A stretch of 64,000 nucleotides of DNA from Lysobacter lycopersici (GCF_007556775.1 NZ_CP041742.1:2184001-2248000), one strand, 5' to 3'. Counted from the first letter of the stretch, positions 1 through 7,800 are shown. Notes: a model not told the origin generated them from the letters alone. Numbers and translations are program-made.

Positions 1-848
1 CGCCGGACCACGCCCTTGTTCGCGATCAGCTGGCCCATGATGTTGCGCGCGATGTCGGCGGGAATCGCGAAGCCCAGGCCGATGTTGCCGGCCATCGAAC
101 CGCGCGGGTTGAAGCTGGCGGTGTTGATGCCGACCAGTTCGCCGTTGAGGTTGACCAGCGCGCCGCCGGAATTGCCGGGATTGATCGAGGCGTCGGTCTG
201 GATGAAGTTCTGGTAGCCGGCGCCGGGCAGGTTGCTGCGCCCGACCGCGGACACGATGCCGCTGGTCACGGTTTGCCCGAGCCCGAACGGATTGCCGACC
301 GCGACCACGAAATCGCCCACGCGCAGCGCGCCGCTGTTGCCGAGCGGGATCGCGGTCAGGTTCTGCGCGGGGATGCGCATCAGCGCGACGTCGGTGTCCG
401 GATCCGAGCCGAGGAATTCCGCCTTGAGCGTGCGCCCGTCGGACAGCGTCACCGACACCGCGTCGGCGCCCTCGATCACGTGGTGGTTGGTCAGCACGTA
501 GCCCTTGGCCGCGTCCACGATCACGCCCGAGCCCAGCGACTGGTTGATCCGGTCCTGGGTCAGTTCCGGGAACATCCGGCTGAAGATCGGATCGTTGCCG
601 AACGGGCTGACCTGCACGTGCTGTTCGCTGTGCACGCTCACCACCGCCGGCAGCACCTTCTGCAGCATCGGCGCCAGCGAAGGCATCGGCGCGCCGTTCG
701 CCGACGCGGGCAGGGCCGCGGCGGCCGGCAGCAGTGCCGGGGTCGCGGCCTCGGCCGGGCTGCGCAGGCCGTCGCGCAGCGCGGTTGCGGCGAAGCCGCC
801 GAAAGCGGCGGCGAGGGTCAGGGCGAGGAGGGTGGGCAGGGGACGCAT
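1..848 (-). CDS. DegP/DegQ-type periplasmic serine protease, 3' part outside the window
   Basis: Trypsin-like protease of the Do/HtrA family that degrades or refolds damaged envelope proteins. The first 282 residues are present. A signal peptide starts MRPLPTLLALTLAAAF, and the catalytic triad lies in TNHHV (His near 120), DPDTDVAL (Asp near 151) and GNSGG (Ser near 226). The PDZ domains expected after the protease domain are beyond the left edge. A second in-frame ATG at 863 would add five residues; I prefer 848 because the hydrophobic signal begins there. It is transcribed away from nrdJa. Family is certain; DegP versus DegQ or MucD cannot be settled without the C-terminus. Confidence 0.93.
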   Translation of the reverse strand, partial: MRPLPTLLALTLAAAFGGFAATALRDGLRSPAEAATPALLPAAAALPASANGAPMPSLAPMLQKVLPAVVSVHSEQHVQVSPFGNDPIFSRMFPELTQDRINQSLGSGVIVDAAKGYVLTNHHVIEGADAVSVTLSDGRTLKAEFLGSDPDTDVALMRIPAQNLTAIPLGNSGALRVGDFVVAVGNPFGLGQTVTSGIVSAVGRSNLPGAGYQNFIQTDASINPGNSGGALVNLNGELVGINTASFNPRGSMAGNIGLGFAIPADIARNIMGQLIANKGVVR

Positions 849-1274
849 CGGGGTTCCGGGCATGGTTCGAACGGGAGCAAGGGCGGGGACGGAAACGCCC
901 ATGTTGGCGCGCGGAGCGGGCCACCGCCAGCGGGCCGTTCCAGTCTGTCCCGCCGCCGCTGAAACCGGTCTGAAAGACCTGAATGGGCCTCGCCGCCCGG
1001 GCGCGTCCCTGACGCTTCGCGGCAGTTGACTCGCCCGCCGGGCGGCGGTAGCGTTCAATCCCGTCGCCGCCACTACATCTTGGGGTCGGCGAACGGGTGA
1101 AGGCCCATTTATGGGGGTGGCTTCCAGCCGACGGGAGGCGGTCGGAAGCCCTGGAAAGGCACCAGAATTGCAGGTTTCGGCGCCTGCGGCGGGCGATTTC
1201 GCTGCGGCCGCGGCACCGGGATCCCATCACCAAAACACGGGCGCGGCGACACCGCGACGGAGGAAGGAATCAGC
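849..1274. other. Divergent intergenic region between degP-like gene and nrdJa
   Basis: A 426-bp stretch without a convincing gene. It must hold the promoters of both divergent genes. The only structured part is a pair of palindromic boxes at 1070-1117, listed separately. The roughly 155 bases between the boxes and the nrdJa start form a GC-rich leader; I see no cobalamin-riboswitch fold or B12 box in it. Confidence 0.6.
1070..1117 (+). promoter_or_regulatory. Tandem NrdR-like boxes upstream of nrdJa
   Basis: Two 16-bp sites have their centres exactly 32 bp apart, about three helical turns. Box 1 core is CTACATCTTG (1073-1082) and box 2 core is CCATTTATGG (1105-1114). Against the NrdR core CWATATATWG they match 8/10 and 7/10. 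NrdR boxes in front of ribonucleotide reductase operons typically come as pairs at this spacing, so repression by NrdR is the likely reading. nrdR itself is not in the window. Confidence 0.65.
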
Positions 1275-3434
1275 ATGAGCAGCGTTCGCCTGGAAGCGGT
1301 GAAATCGATGGGAACCACGACGGAAGCGGAAATCCCGATGCAGCCGGCATCGGTCGACATCTGGGACAAGAAGTACCGGTTGAAGACCAAGCAGGGCGAG
1401 GCCATCGATGCCGACATCGACGGCACCTACCAGCGCGTCGCCCGCGCCCTCGCCGATGCCGAGCCCGACGACGACAAGCGCGCCTACTGGTACGAGCGCT
1501 TCGTGTGGGCGCTGCGCCGCGGCGCGATCCCCGCCGGCCGCATCACTTCCAATGCCGGCGCGCTCGAGCACAAGCCCGCCACCAGCACCATCAATTGCAC
1601 CGTGTCCGGGACCATCACCGACTCGATGGACGGCATCCTCGACAAGGTCCACGAGGCCGGGCTCACGCTGAAAGCCGGCTGCGGCATCGGCTACGAATTC
1701 TCGACGCTGCGCCCGCGCGGCGCCTTCGTCGCCGGCGCCGGCGCCTACACCTCCGGCCCGATGTCGTTCATGGATATCTACGACAAGATGTGCTTCACCG
1801 TGTCTTCCGCGGGCGGCCGCCGCGGCGCGCAGATGGGCACGTTCGACGTCTCGCACCCGGACGTGAAGGACTTCATCCGCGCCAAGCGCGAGGACGGGCG
1901 CCTGCGCCAGTTCAACCTCTCGCTGCTGATCACCGACGGCTTCATGGACGCGGTCAACGGCGACAAGGACTGGCCGCTGGTGTTCCCGGTCAGCGACAAG
2001 GAAGCCGGCGACCTCGACCTGTCGAACGCGGAGGAAGTGGTCTGGCGCGAATGGCCGACCGCGAAGGGTTACGTCAGCCGCGACGACGGCTTGGTCGCGT
2101 GCAAGGTGTACGGGCACATCCGCGCGCGACACCTGTGGGACATGATCATGGTCTCGACGTACGACTACGCCGAGCCGGGCTTCATCCTCATCGACCGCGT
2201 CAACGAGATGAACAACAACTGGTGGTGCGAGAACATCCGCGCGACCAATCCCTGCGGCGAACAGCCGCTGCCGCCCTACGGCGCCTGCCTGCTGGGTTCG
2301 GTCAACCTGACCAAGTTCGTGCGGAAACCCTTTACCGACGAGGCCTCGTTCGACTGGGACGAGTACAAGGAAGTGGTGCGCGTGTTCACCCGCATGCTCG
2401 ACAACGTGGTCGAGGTGAACGGGCTTCCCCTGCAGCAGCAGCGCGACGAGATCCTGCGCAAGCGCCGCCACGGCATGGGCTTCCTTGGCCTGGGCAGCAC
2501 CGTGACCATGCTGCGGATGAAGTACGGTTCGAAGGAATCCTGCGAATTCACCGAACGCATCGCCCGCGACATGGCCGTCGCCGGCTGGGAAGTCGCGCTG
2601 TCGCTGGCCGAGGAAAAAGGCCCGGCGCCGATCATGGAGGAACGCTTCACCATCACCGCCGGCATGCTGCGCCAGCGCCCGGAAATGGCGAAGGACGGCT
2701 GGAAGCTCGGCCAGGAAATCCCCGGCAAGGTGCTGCACGCCAGGTACTCGCGCTACATGCAGCGCGTGGCCGAGGTCGCGCCGGAACTGGTCGAGCAGCT
2801 CGCCGACACCGGCGCGCGCTTCACCCACCACAGCTCGATCGCGCCGACCGGCACGATTTCCCTGTCGCTGGCCAACAACGCCTCCAACGGCATCGAGCCT
2901 TCGTTCGCGCACCACTACAGCCGCAACGTGATCCGCGAGGGCAAGAAGACCAAGGAGAAGGTGGACGTCTATTCCTTCGAACTGCTGGCCTACCGCGAAC
3001 TGGTGAACCCCAGGGCCATGCCCTTCGCCGAGGACGAAGCCTCGCGCCTGCCCGAGTACTTCATCTCCGCCGACGACATCACGCCCAGGGAACACGTGGA
3101 TGTGCAGGCCGCGGCGCAGAAGTGGGTGGATTCCTCCATCTCCAAGACCGCGAACGTCCCCACGGACTATCCGTACGAGGACTTCAAGGACATCTACCGC
3201 TACGCCCACCAGCAGGGCCTGAAGGGCTGCACCACCTTCCGCTTCAACCCGGCCGCCTTCCAGGGCGTGCTGGTCAAGGAAGCCGACCTGGAGAACACCA
3301 CCTACCGCTTCGAACTGGAGGACGGTTCGGTGCTCGAGGTGAAGGGCAACGAGCAGATCGAATACGACGGCGAGCTGCACACCGCCGCCAACCTGTTCGA
3401 CGCGCTCAAGGAAGGCTACTACGGCAAGTTCTGA
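1275..3434 (+). CDS. nrdJa: Class II (adenosylcobalamin-dependent) ribonucleotide reductase, catalytic part NrdJa
   Basis: Makes deoxyribonucleotides from ribonucleotides using a thiyl radical generated with adenosylcobalamin, without needing oxygen. The 719 residues form the ten-stranded barrel only. The active-site motif N325-P-C327-G-E329 supplies the thiyl cysteine and its Asn/Glu partners, and C108 (in TINCTVSG) and C338 (in GACLLGSV) are the expected redox pair. There is no N-terminal ATP cone. The protein stops before the C-terminal domain and cysteine tail, which are encoded separately by nrdJb, as in the Pseudomonas aeruginosa NrdJa/NrdJb arrangement. Start supported by a GGAGGAAGGA ribosome-binding site. 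Confidence 0.93.
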   Translation: MSSVRLEAVKSMGTTTEAEIPMQPASVDIWDKKYRLKTKQGEAIDADIDGTYQRVARALADAEPDDDKRAYWYERFVWALRRGAIPAGRITSNAGALEHKPATSTINCTVSGTITDSMDGILDKVHEAGLTLKAGCGIGYEFSTLRPRGAFVAGAGAYTSGPMSFMDIYDKMCFTVSSAGGRRGAQMGTFDVSHPDVKDFIRAKREDGRLRQFNLSLLITDGFMDAVNGDKDWPLVFPVSDKEAGDLDLSNAEEVVWREWPTAKGYVSRDDGLVACKVYGHIRARHLWDMIMVSTYDYAEPGFILIDRVNEMNNNWWCENIRATNPCGEQPLPPYGACLLGSVNLTKFVRKPFTDEASFDWDEYKEVVRVFTRMLDNVVEVNGLPLQQQRDEILRKRRHGMGFLGLGSTVTMLRMKYGSKESCEFTERIARDMAVAGWEVALSLAEEKGPAPIMEERFTITAGMLRQRPEMAKDGWKLGQEIPGKVLHARYSRYMQRVAEVAPELVEQLADTGARFTHHSSIAPTGTISLSLANNASNGIEPSFAHHYSRNVIREGKKTKEKVDVYSFELLAYRELVNPRAMPFAEDEASRLPEYFISADDITPREHVDVQAAAQKWVDSSISKTANVPTDYPYEDFKDIYRYAHQQGLKGCTTFRFNPAAFQGVLVKEADLENTTYRFELEDGSVLEVKGNEQIEYDGELHTAANLFDALKEGYYGKF

Positions 3435-3585
3435 TCCGTCGGTGGAACGGCGGCGACCCGGTGTTTTCGCCCGCGCAAGGGGTTAGCATCGCGTCGTCAC
3501 ACCCGTGACCGGGAAATTCGCCTCGAAAGGCATGTCCCGACCACCCACCGTTCCGACCGATGCAAGGCGCCCACGAGGAGGGCAC

Positions 3586-4053
3586 ATGGCCAGGAAGAAA
3601 AGCAGCAAGAGCAACGGCGTGACCGCGACGCTGTCCAGCGCCGCAGACAGCGTGAAGGACAAGGCCGCGGAAATCGGCGGCGCCGTCGCCGACAAGGCCG
3701 GCAAGGCCGTTGCCACGGTGAAGAAGGCCGCGGCCAAGGCGAAGAAGACCGCCGGCGCCGACATCGCGAAGGCGAAGAAGGCCGTCGGCAAGCGCGTCGC
3801 CAAGGCGAAGAAGTCGCTCGCCTCCGCCAGCGCCGCGGCCAAGAAGGAAGTCGCCGCGCTCAAGCGCAAGGGCGCCGGCAAGAAGGCCGCCGCGAAGAAG
3901 GCGGTGAAGAAGGTCGCGAAGAAGGCCGGCGCGAAGAAGGCGGCGGCGAAGAAGGCGGTGCGCAAGGTCGCCAAGAAGAAGGCCGCTCCGCGCAAGTCGG
4001 CTCCGCGCAAGGCCGCCAAGAAAACCGCCCGCAAGGCGGCCAAGAAGAAGTAA
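3586..4053 (+). CDS. Histone H1-like Lys/Ala-rich DNA-binding protein
   Basis: A 155-residue, very basic, low-complexity protein. Residues 1-45 are mixed and the rest is repeats of AKKA, AAKKAVKKV and RKAAKK type, ending in AAKKK. This is the composition of bacterial H1-like, AlgP/HctB-type nucleoid proteins, so a non-specific DNA- or RNA-binding role is inferred. The ATG at 3586 follows a GAGGAGGG ribosome-binding site and gives the conserved-looking start MARKKSSKS. It sits between the two halves of the split reductase in the same orientation and may be co-transcribed with them. Lys-repeat proteins show up in any search, so orthology should be judged by the N-terminus. Confidence 0.85.
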   Translation: MARKKSSKSNGVTATLSSAADSVKDKAAEIGGAVADKAGKAVATVKKAAAKAKKTAGADIAKAKKAVGKRVAKAKKSLASASAAAKKEVAALKRKGAGKKAAAKKAVKKVAKKAGAKKAAAKKAVRKVAKKKAAPRKSAPRKAAKKTARKAAKKK

Positions 4054-4065
4054 GACCGCTACAAG

Positions 4066-4101
4066 CCCCTCTCCCACCGGGAGAGGGGTTGGGGTGAGGG
4101 G
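4066..4101. repeat. Short intergenic inverted repeat (CCCTCTCCC type)
   Basis: CCCCTCTCCC-acc-GGGAGAGGGG forms a perfect hairpin at 4066-4088, followed by a G-rich tail to 4101. A related copy stands before hmgA at 60861-60905. It sits in the short gap between the H1-like gene and nrdJb and could attenuate or separate their transcripts. Confidence 0.7.
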
Positions 4102-4154
4102 AATCCTTCGCCCGCTGTCCACACCCACAACAACAAGACAACACCGGAATCGAA

Positions 4155-4970
4155 ATGGCCGTCAGGATCGACAAGAAAATCAAGGGCTACGCCGTCGTCA
4201 GCGCCGAGGACAAGGCGAAGGAACTCGCCAAGGGCGATTCCATCAGCCGCGCCCAGGCCGAGGCGGACCTGCCGTCGGCCGACGTCATCCAGATGCACGA
4301 GCGCATCGAGCGCCCGGAAGTGCTGATCGGTTCCACCTACAAGATCAAGTCGCCGCTGGTGGAACACGCCATGTACGTGACCATCAACGACATCGTGCTC
4401 AACGCCGGCACCGAGCACGAGCTGCGCCGCCCGTTCGAGGTGTTCATCAACTCCAAGTCGATGGAGCACTTCCAGTGGATCGTGGCGCTGACCCGCATCA
4501 TGAGCGCCGTGTTCCGCAAGGGCGGCGACGTGACCTTCCTGGTCGAGGAAATGAAGGCGGTGTTCGACCCGAAGGGCGGCTATTTCAAGGCCGGTGGCGT
4601 GTACATGCCCTCGCTGGTGGCCGAGCTCGGCATGATCATCGAGGACCACCTGAAGTCGATCGGGATGATGCACGACCCGGAGATGAGCGAGGCCCAGCGC
4701 GCGCTGATCGCGGAGAAGCGCCGCGCCTACGAGCAGCGCTCAAAAAAAAACTCTGAAGTAGCCACCGCCGGCGAGATGGGCGGTGCGATGGTCGATGTCG
4801 TTGGCGACAACGGCGCCGACGAACGCAGCGAGGAAGTGATCGAGGTCACCGGCGACGGCGCGAGTTTCCCGCCGTCCGCGAGCATGTGCCACAAGTGCAG
4901 CACCAAGGCGCTGGTCCTGATGGACGGCTGCGCGACGTGTTTGAACTGCGGTTATTCGAAGTGCGGGTGA
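4155..4970 (+). CDS. nrdJb: Class II ribonucleotide reductase, C-terminal subunit NrdJb
   Basis: 271 residues carrying the parts missing from NrdJa: a TSCPD-like domain at about 60-185 and, after an acidic linker, a cysteine tail (CHKC near 245, then CATCLNCGYSKCG to the end). In one-piece class II enzymes such tails pass electrons to the active-site disulfide or bind zinc. In Pseudomonas the NrdJb protein is needed together with NrdJa for activity. A run of nine A at 4742-4750 lies between the two domains; gain or loss of one A would stop translation within a few codons and remove the whole cysteine tail. Confidence 0.88.
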   Translation: MAVRIDKKIKGYAVVSAEDKAKELAKGDSISRAQAEADLPSADVIQMHERIERPEVLIGSTYKIKSPLVEHAMYVTINDIVLNAGTEHELRRPFEVFINSKSMEHFQWIVALTRIMSAVFRKGGDVTFLVEEMKAVFDPKGGYFKAGGVYMPSLVAELGMIIEDHLKSIGMMHDPEMSEAQRALIAEKRRAYEQRSKKNSEVATAGEMGGAMVDVVGDNGADERSEEVIEVTGDGASFPPSASMCHKCSTKALVLMDGCATCLNCGYSKCG

Positions 4971-5034
4971 GGTTATTTCGGTCAATTGGCTTTGAGTTTA
5001 CAGAACTGCATTCAAGATATCTAAGGCTTGAGCC

Positions 5035-5742
5035 ATGACGGTGACAGACGAACAATTTATTGATGCGATAGATAAAGCGCATGTGTTTTATGCAGAGGCT
5101 TTTTCAAATTTGCTTCTAATTACCTTCGGAATCGTAGCCTTTGTTGGGGTCATACTGCCGATAGTGATTTCTATAATTCAGAGCAAGCAATTAAAAAGTG
5201 AAAATAAGACTCTTCGGCAAGAGCTTGAAGAGCATGCGTCTCAATTAACAGCGGCGAAGTTTAAAGAGATCCAAAAAGAGCTTGAAGAAAAAGAAAGGAA
5301 ATTCGAATCCCACCTAGATGCGAAACTTGGCGAATTGAAGGCCAGAATCGGTCGGCTCACAGATGAGTCAACGGGGTCAGTTTTTCATTTGCAAGGCAAT
5401 TCAAGTCTGAAGGAGCGGCAATATGAATCTGCTACAGGCAGCTATTGCATCGCAATTCGACGATATCTAAGCGCGGAAAATTTTGCAGATATGAGAATTG
5501 TTTGCCGTATTCTATGCGAGAAATGTTTGCCGAATTTAGATAAAGATAAACTGAAGGATGAGACAAAGATTCTGGATGGTATAGACAAAGCATATAAGTT
5601 AATTCGAGATAAAAATAAAAATGGAACCTTCAGCGATTTGATAAGTAGTATTGAGGAACAGCTTTCTCTTTATAGAAAAAAAGATCAGGCGAAGCCAAAG
5701 ATCGATTCTGATTCCGCCTCTGGGTCTGCCGAACACGCGTAA
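5035..5742 (+). CDS. AT-rich orphan: single-span membrane protein with coiled coil
   Basis: 235 residues that I do not recognise. Residues about 21-48 form one strong membrane span (LLLITFGIVAFVGVIL), followed by a charged coiled coil at about 50-115 and a soluble C-terminal part at 120-215 that looks helical and could be TPR-like, since it has a short repeat region around YESATGSY. The gene is rich in A and T and uses codons such as AAA, ATA and TTA that its neighbours avoid, so recent acquisition is likely. Its stop codon lies in the first bases of an intergenic repeat. The predicted topology would place the coiled coil and C-terminus in the cytoplasm. Confidence 0.75.
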   Translation: MTVTDEQFIDAIDKAHVFYAEAFSNLLLITFGIVAFVGVILPIVISIIQSKQLKSENKTLRQELEEHASQLTAAKFKEIQKELEEKERKFESHLDAKLGELKARIGRLTDESTGSVFHLQGNSSLKERQYESATGSYCIAIRRYLSAENFADMRIVCRILCEKCLPNLDKDKLKDETKILDGIDKAYKLIRDKNKNGTFSDLISSIEEQLSLYRKKDQAKPKIDSDSASGSAEHA

Positions 5743-5847
5743 GGCGCGTTAAAACCCGCCCTACGGATTGCAGTTTTTGTAGGGCTGGTCTCGACCCGCA
5801 AACTGCGAACAACGCAATCGCGCGCATTCCGCACGAACTCCCGCCAA

Positions 5848-5884
5848 ACAAAAAACCCCGCACGTTTCCATGCGGGGTTTGCTT
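5848..5884. terminator. Hairpin terminator, copy A
   Basis: CCCCGCA and TGCGGGG arms around an eight-base loop, with an A-run on the left and TTT on the right, so it could work in both directions. About 60 bp around it are nearly identical to copy B at 6542-6601, which serves the cold-shock gene. Confidence 0.75.
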
Positions 5885-5917
5885 TGCCGCGGATGCAGCA
5901 AGGGTCGCTCAGCCAGC

Positions 5918-6003
5918 GTAGCCCGGGTAAGCGAAGCGCACCCGGGGCTCTTCTCCACGATTGACGCATTCCCGGGTGCGGCCTGCGGCCTTACCCGGGC
6001 TAC
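5918..6003. repeat. REP pair (BIME) next to its RAYT transposase
   Basis: GTAGCCCGGGTAAG-n-CACCCGGGG (about 5918-5947) is followed by TCCCGGGTGCGG-n-CTTACCCGGGCTAC (about 5970-6003). The two units are inverted copies: each has an imperfect CCCGGGT hairpin and they face each other. This is the classic organisation of REP elements mobilised by the neighbouring tyrosine transposase. Confidence 0.85.
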
Positions 6004-6072
6004 GGGTTTGGCCGAGGCCTGGTTCGGACAATGCCGATGGGCGTCGGGCGATGCGTCCGCGATCTTCGGCAC

Positions 6073-6537
6073 ATGGTCAATTACCGGCGTGCCCACGCAG
6101 ATGGCGGCACCTATTTCCTGATCCTGACCTTGCGCGACCGGCGGAGCGACGTACTGGTGCGCGACATCGATTCCTTGCGCGAGGCATGGCTTGCTGCAAA
6201 ACGTCGCGTGCCGCACGACGTGATTGCGGTCGTCGTGTTGCCCGATCACCTGCATGCCCTGGTACGGATGCGAGACGCACGGGACGATTATTCCCGGCTT
6301 GTCCAGGACGTGAAGAAAGGGTTCACCCGCCGGATCGGCATGCGCGGTCGTGGTCCATGGCAATCGCGATTCTGTGAACACCTCATCCGCAACGATGCGG
6401 ACCTGCGCGCGCACATCGATTACATCCACTTCAACCCGGTGAAACACGGACATGCGGAGCGCGTGGCCGACTGGCCACATTCTTCGTTCCACGGTTACGT
6501 GCGTGCGGGCATCCTGCCGCGCGATTGGGCTTCCTGA
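6073..6537 (+). CDS. REP-associated tyrosine transposase (RAYT, Y1 family)
   Basis: 154 residues of the IS200/IS605-related Y1 transposase fold. Motifs seen are YFLILTL at the start, LPDHLHALV with the metal-binding HxH pair, then YIHFNPVKHG and DWPHSSFH near the C-terminus, all typical of RAYTs; the catalytic Tyr is expected in the YIHFNPV segment. These domesticated single-strand transposases recognise REP hairpins and spread them. It directly follows a REP pair of the kind it would act on. I start it at MVNYRRAHADG because this is the usual RAYT N-terminus; an upstream ATG at 6031 would add 14 unconserved residues. No inactivating change is visible. Confidence 0.9.
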   Translation: MVNYRRAHADGGTYFLILTLRDRRSDVLVRDIDSLREAWLAAKRRVPHDVIAVVVLPDHLHALVRMRDARDDYSRLVQDVKKGFTRRIGMRGRGPWQSRFCEHLIRNDADLRAHIDYIHFNPVKHGHAERVADWPHSSFHGYVRAGILPRDWAS

Positions 6538-6547
6538 TTCCACAAAC

Positions 6548-6582
6548 AAAAAACCCCGCACGTTTCCGTGCGGGGTTTTCGC
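6548..6582. terminator. Hairpin terminator, copy B (csp/RAYT convergent)
   Basis: CCCCGCAC and GTGCGGGG arms with A-run and T-run on either side. It lies between the convergent RAYT and cold-shock genes and can stop both. It is nearly identical to copy A on the other side of the REP-RAYT segment. Confidence 0.85.
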
Positions 6583-6604
6583 TGCCGCGAATGTGGCAAG
6601 CCGG

Positions 6605-6817
6605 TTACTCGGCCTGGACTTCTTCGGCCTGCAGGCCCTTCTGGCCCTGCGCGACCTTGAACGACACCTTCTGGCCTTCCTGCAGCGACTTGAAGCCGCT
6701 GCCCTGGATCGAACGGAAGTGCACGAACAGATCGGCGCCGCCGTTATCCGGGGTGATGAAGCCGAAACCCTTGGCGTCGTTGAACCACTTGACGGAACCG
6801 GTTTGACGATCGGACAT
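6605..6817 (-). CDS. Cold-shock domain protein (CspA family)
   Basis: 70-residue single-OB-fold protein that binds single-stranded RNA and DNA and melts RNA structure. RNP1 (KGFGFI) and RNP2 (LFVHF) are intact. The start is set by AAGGAGT seven bases before the ATG. The 280 bp upstream of it is non-coding and could contain the long structured leader common in csp genes, but I cannot show one. A strong bidirectional terminator follows. Which Csp paralogue it is cannot be judged from sequence alone. Confidence 0.95.
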   Translation of the reverse strand: MSDRQTGSVKWFNDAKGFGFITPDNGGADLFVHFRSIQGSGFKSLQEGQKVSFKVAQGQKGLQAEEVQAE

Positions 6818-7050
6818 GGTGTTACTCCTTGGATCAGTTGGGGAAACGCGGCGCGCATGGAGCGACACCGGACTGTATCGAGCAAGGGGTAACGCGAAGC
6901 GATGGAGCGGATCGCCTGGAGCTGGCCGGGGGGCCATGGAACCGGTTGATCTACCGCATCGGGCCACGATGTACCGTGATCCCGCCTTGAACAGTGGGCG
7001 CACTGTACCGCATTCCGGGTGAAAGGCCGGGAAACCGGTCCATGCACGAA

Positions 7051-7079
7051 ACAAAAGGCGCGCATTGCGCGCCTTTTGT
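7051..7079. terminator. Perfect-hairpin terminator
   Basis: A 14-bp perfect inverted repeat, ACAAAAGGCGCGCA and TGCGCGCCTTTTGT, separated by one base, with T-runs in both directions. It lies just downstream of the small minus-strand gene at 7099. Confidence 0.85.
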
Positions 7080-7098
7080 ACCCGTTACTGGCGAACGC

Positions 7099-7296
7099 TT
7101 AGTGGTTCTGGCCCGGCTTCGGGGCGTCCTTGCGCTGCTGCACGTCGCGATCCGCGTCCTTGCCGGCGGTCGCGGACGGTTGCTTGTTCTGTGCCTGCGC
7201 GCCGGTGTTGTGCATGTCGTCCTTGCGGCCTTGCGCCTGCTGCTGCTTGTCCTGCGGATTCTGGTTCTGCTTCTGGTTCTGGGTGGGGGTGGTCAT
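7099..7296 (-). CDS. Small hydrophilic Gln/Asn/Lys-rich protein, unknown function
   Basis: 65 residues, starting MTTPTQNQKQNQNPQ and ending APKPGQNH, with no hydrophobic segment; it is probably disordered. The ATG at 7296 has a plausible AAGGA about ten bases upstream, and an efficient terminator follows, which supports a real transcript. The composition resembles small stress-related disordered proteins, but I do not recognise a family. Confidence 0.6.
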   Translation of the reverse strand: MTTPTQNQKQNQNPQDKQQQAQGRKDDMHNTGAQAQNKQPSATAGKDADRDVQQRKDAPKPGQNH

Positions 7297-7565
7297 GTTC
7301 GAACATCCTTCTCGGTGAATGGAATGCGGGTCTCCAACCGCACGCGAAGGATGCGCCTTGTGATGTTCGGGCAAGGCGAACGCAGCATGTTGTTTTGGTG
7401 AATCTCGCCGCGTTCATCGTGAAGGTGGCGCCTAGCGCGTTTGCGGCGCGCATGGGTTAAGGCAGTGTCGATGCGACGATCGGCGCGCGGTTGCGGTTCA
7501 TCGGCGGGGTTGCAGGCTAGCGCCGCGGAACAGGGCCGACCCAATCCAAGAGAGGACACAGCTCC

Positions 7566-7790
7566 ATGAACAACAAGATCCGCCTCGGCCTGTTCGCGGC
7601 TTCCGCCATCGCCGTGCTGTCGCTGTCGGCCTGCAAGACCACTGACGACATGTCGCAGGACAGCGCCCCGGCCCCGGCCCCGGCCGCGGAACCCGCCGCG
7701 CCCGCTCCGGAACCGGCGCCGACCGACACCAGCACGATGCCGACAACGCCGCCGGCCGACACCAGCACCACGCCGCAGACGACGCCCTGA
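7566..7790 (+). CDS. Small Ala/Pro-rich lipoprotein
   Basis: 74 residues. A signal sequence ends in the lipobox LSAC (Cys 22), followed by a low-complexity tail of AP, AEP and TDTSTMPTT repeats. A surface-anchored or periplasmic linker-like lipoprotein is inferred; function unknown. A GAGAGG ribosome-binding site lies nine to fourteen bases before the start. It converges with the lipocalin gene. Confidence 0.75.
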   Translation: MNNKIRLGLFAASAIAVLSLSACKTTDDMSQDSAPAPAPAAEPAAPAPEPAPTDTSTMPTTPPADTSTTPQTTP

Positions 7791-7800
7791 AGGACACGCA

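Larger units (their letters stand above)
5743..6072. other. Repeat-filled gap before the RAYT gene
   Basis: 330 bp without a gene. From left to right it holds repeat fragments beginning GTAGGGCGGG on the minus strand and TGTAGGGCTGG on the plus strand (about 5735-5795), a terminator hairpin (5848-5884) and an inverted REP pair (5918-6003). A short spacer then precedes the transposase start. All recognisable content is repeats. Confidence 0.7.

Noticed and set aside
849-1274. Cobalamin riboswitch upstream of the B12-dependent reductase
   Set aside because: I looked for the B12 box and paired stems but found neither. The structured part is the two NrdR-like palindromes.
1227-3380. A 717-codon open frame on the minus strand opposite nrdJa
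   Set aside because: High-GC sequence gives long antisense frames. nrdJa has intact catalytic motifs on the plus strand; the antisense translation is low-complexity and has no recognisable motif.
4742-4750. Frameshift mutation (pseudogene) in nrdJb
   Set aside because: The reading frame is open through the whole tail and the tail keeps all expected Cys pairs, so the gene is intact as given. A homopolymer error would break it rather than repair it.
5035-5742. Orphan as part of a toxin-antitoxin or defence operon
   Set aside because: No partner gene on either side: nrdJb to the left and repeats with a RAYT to the right. Only a single gene of unknown function remains.
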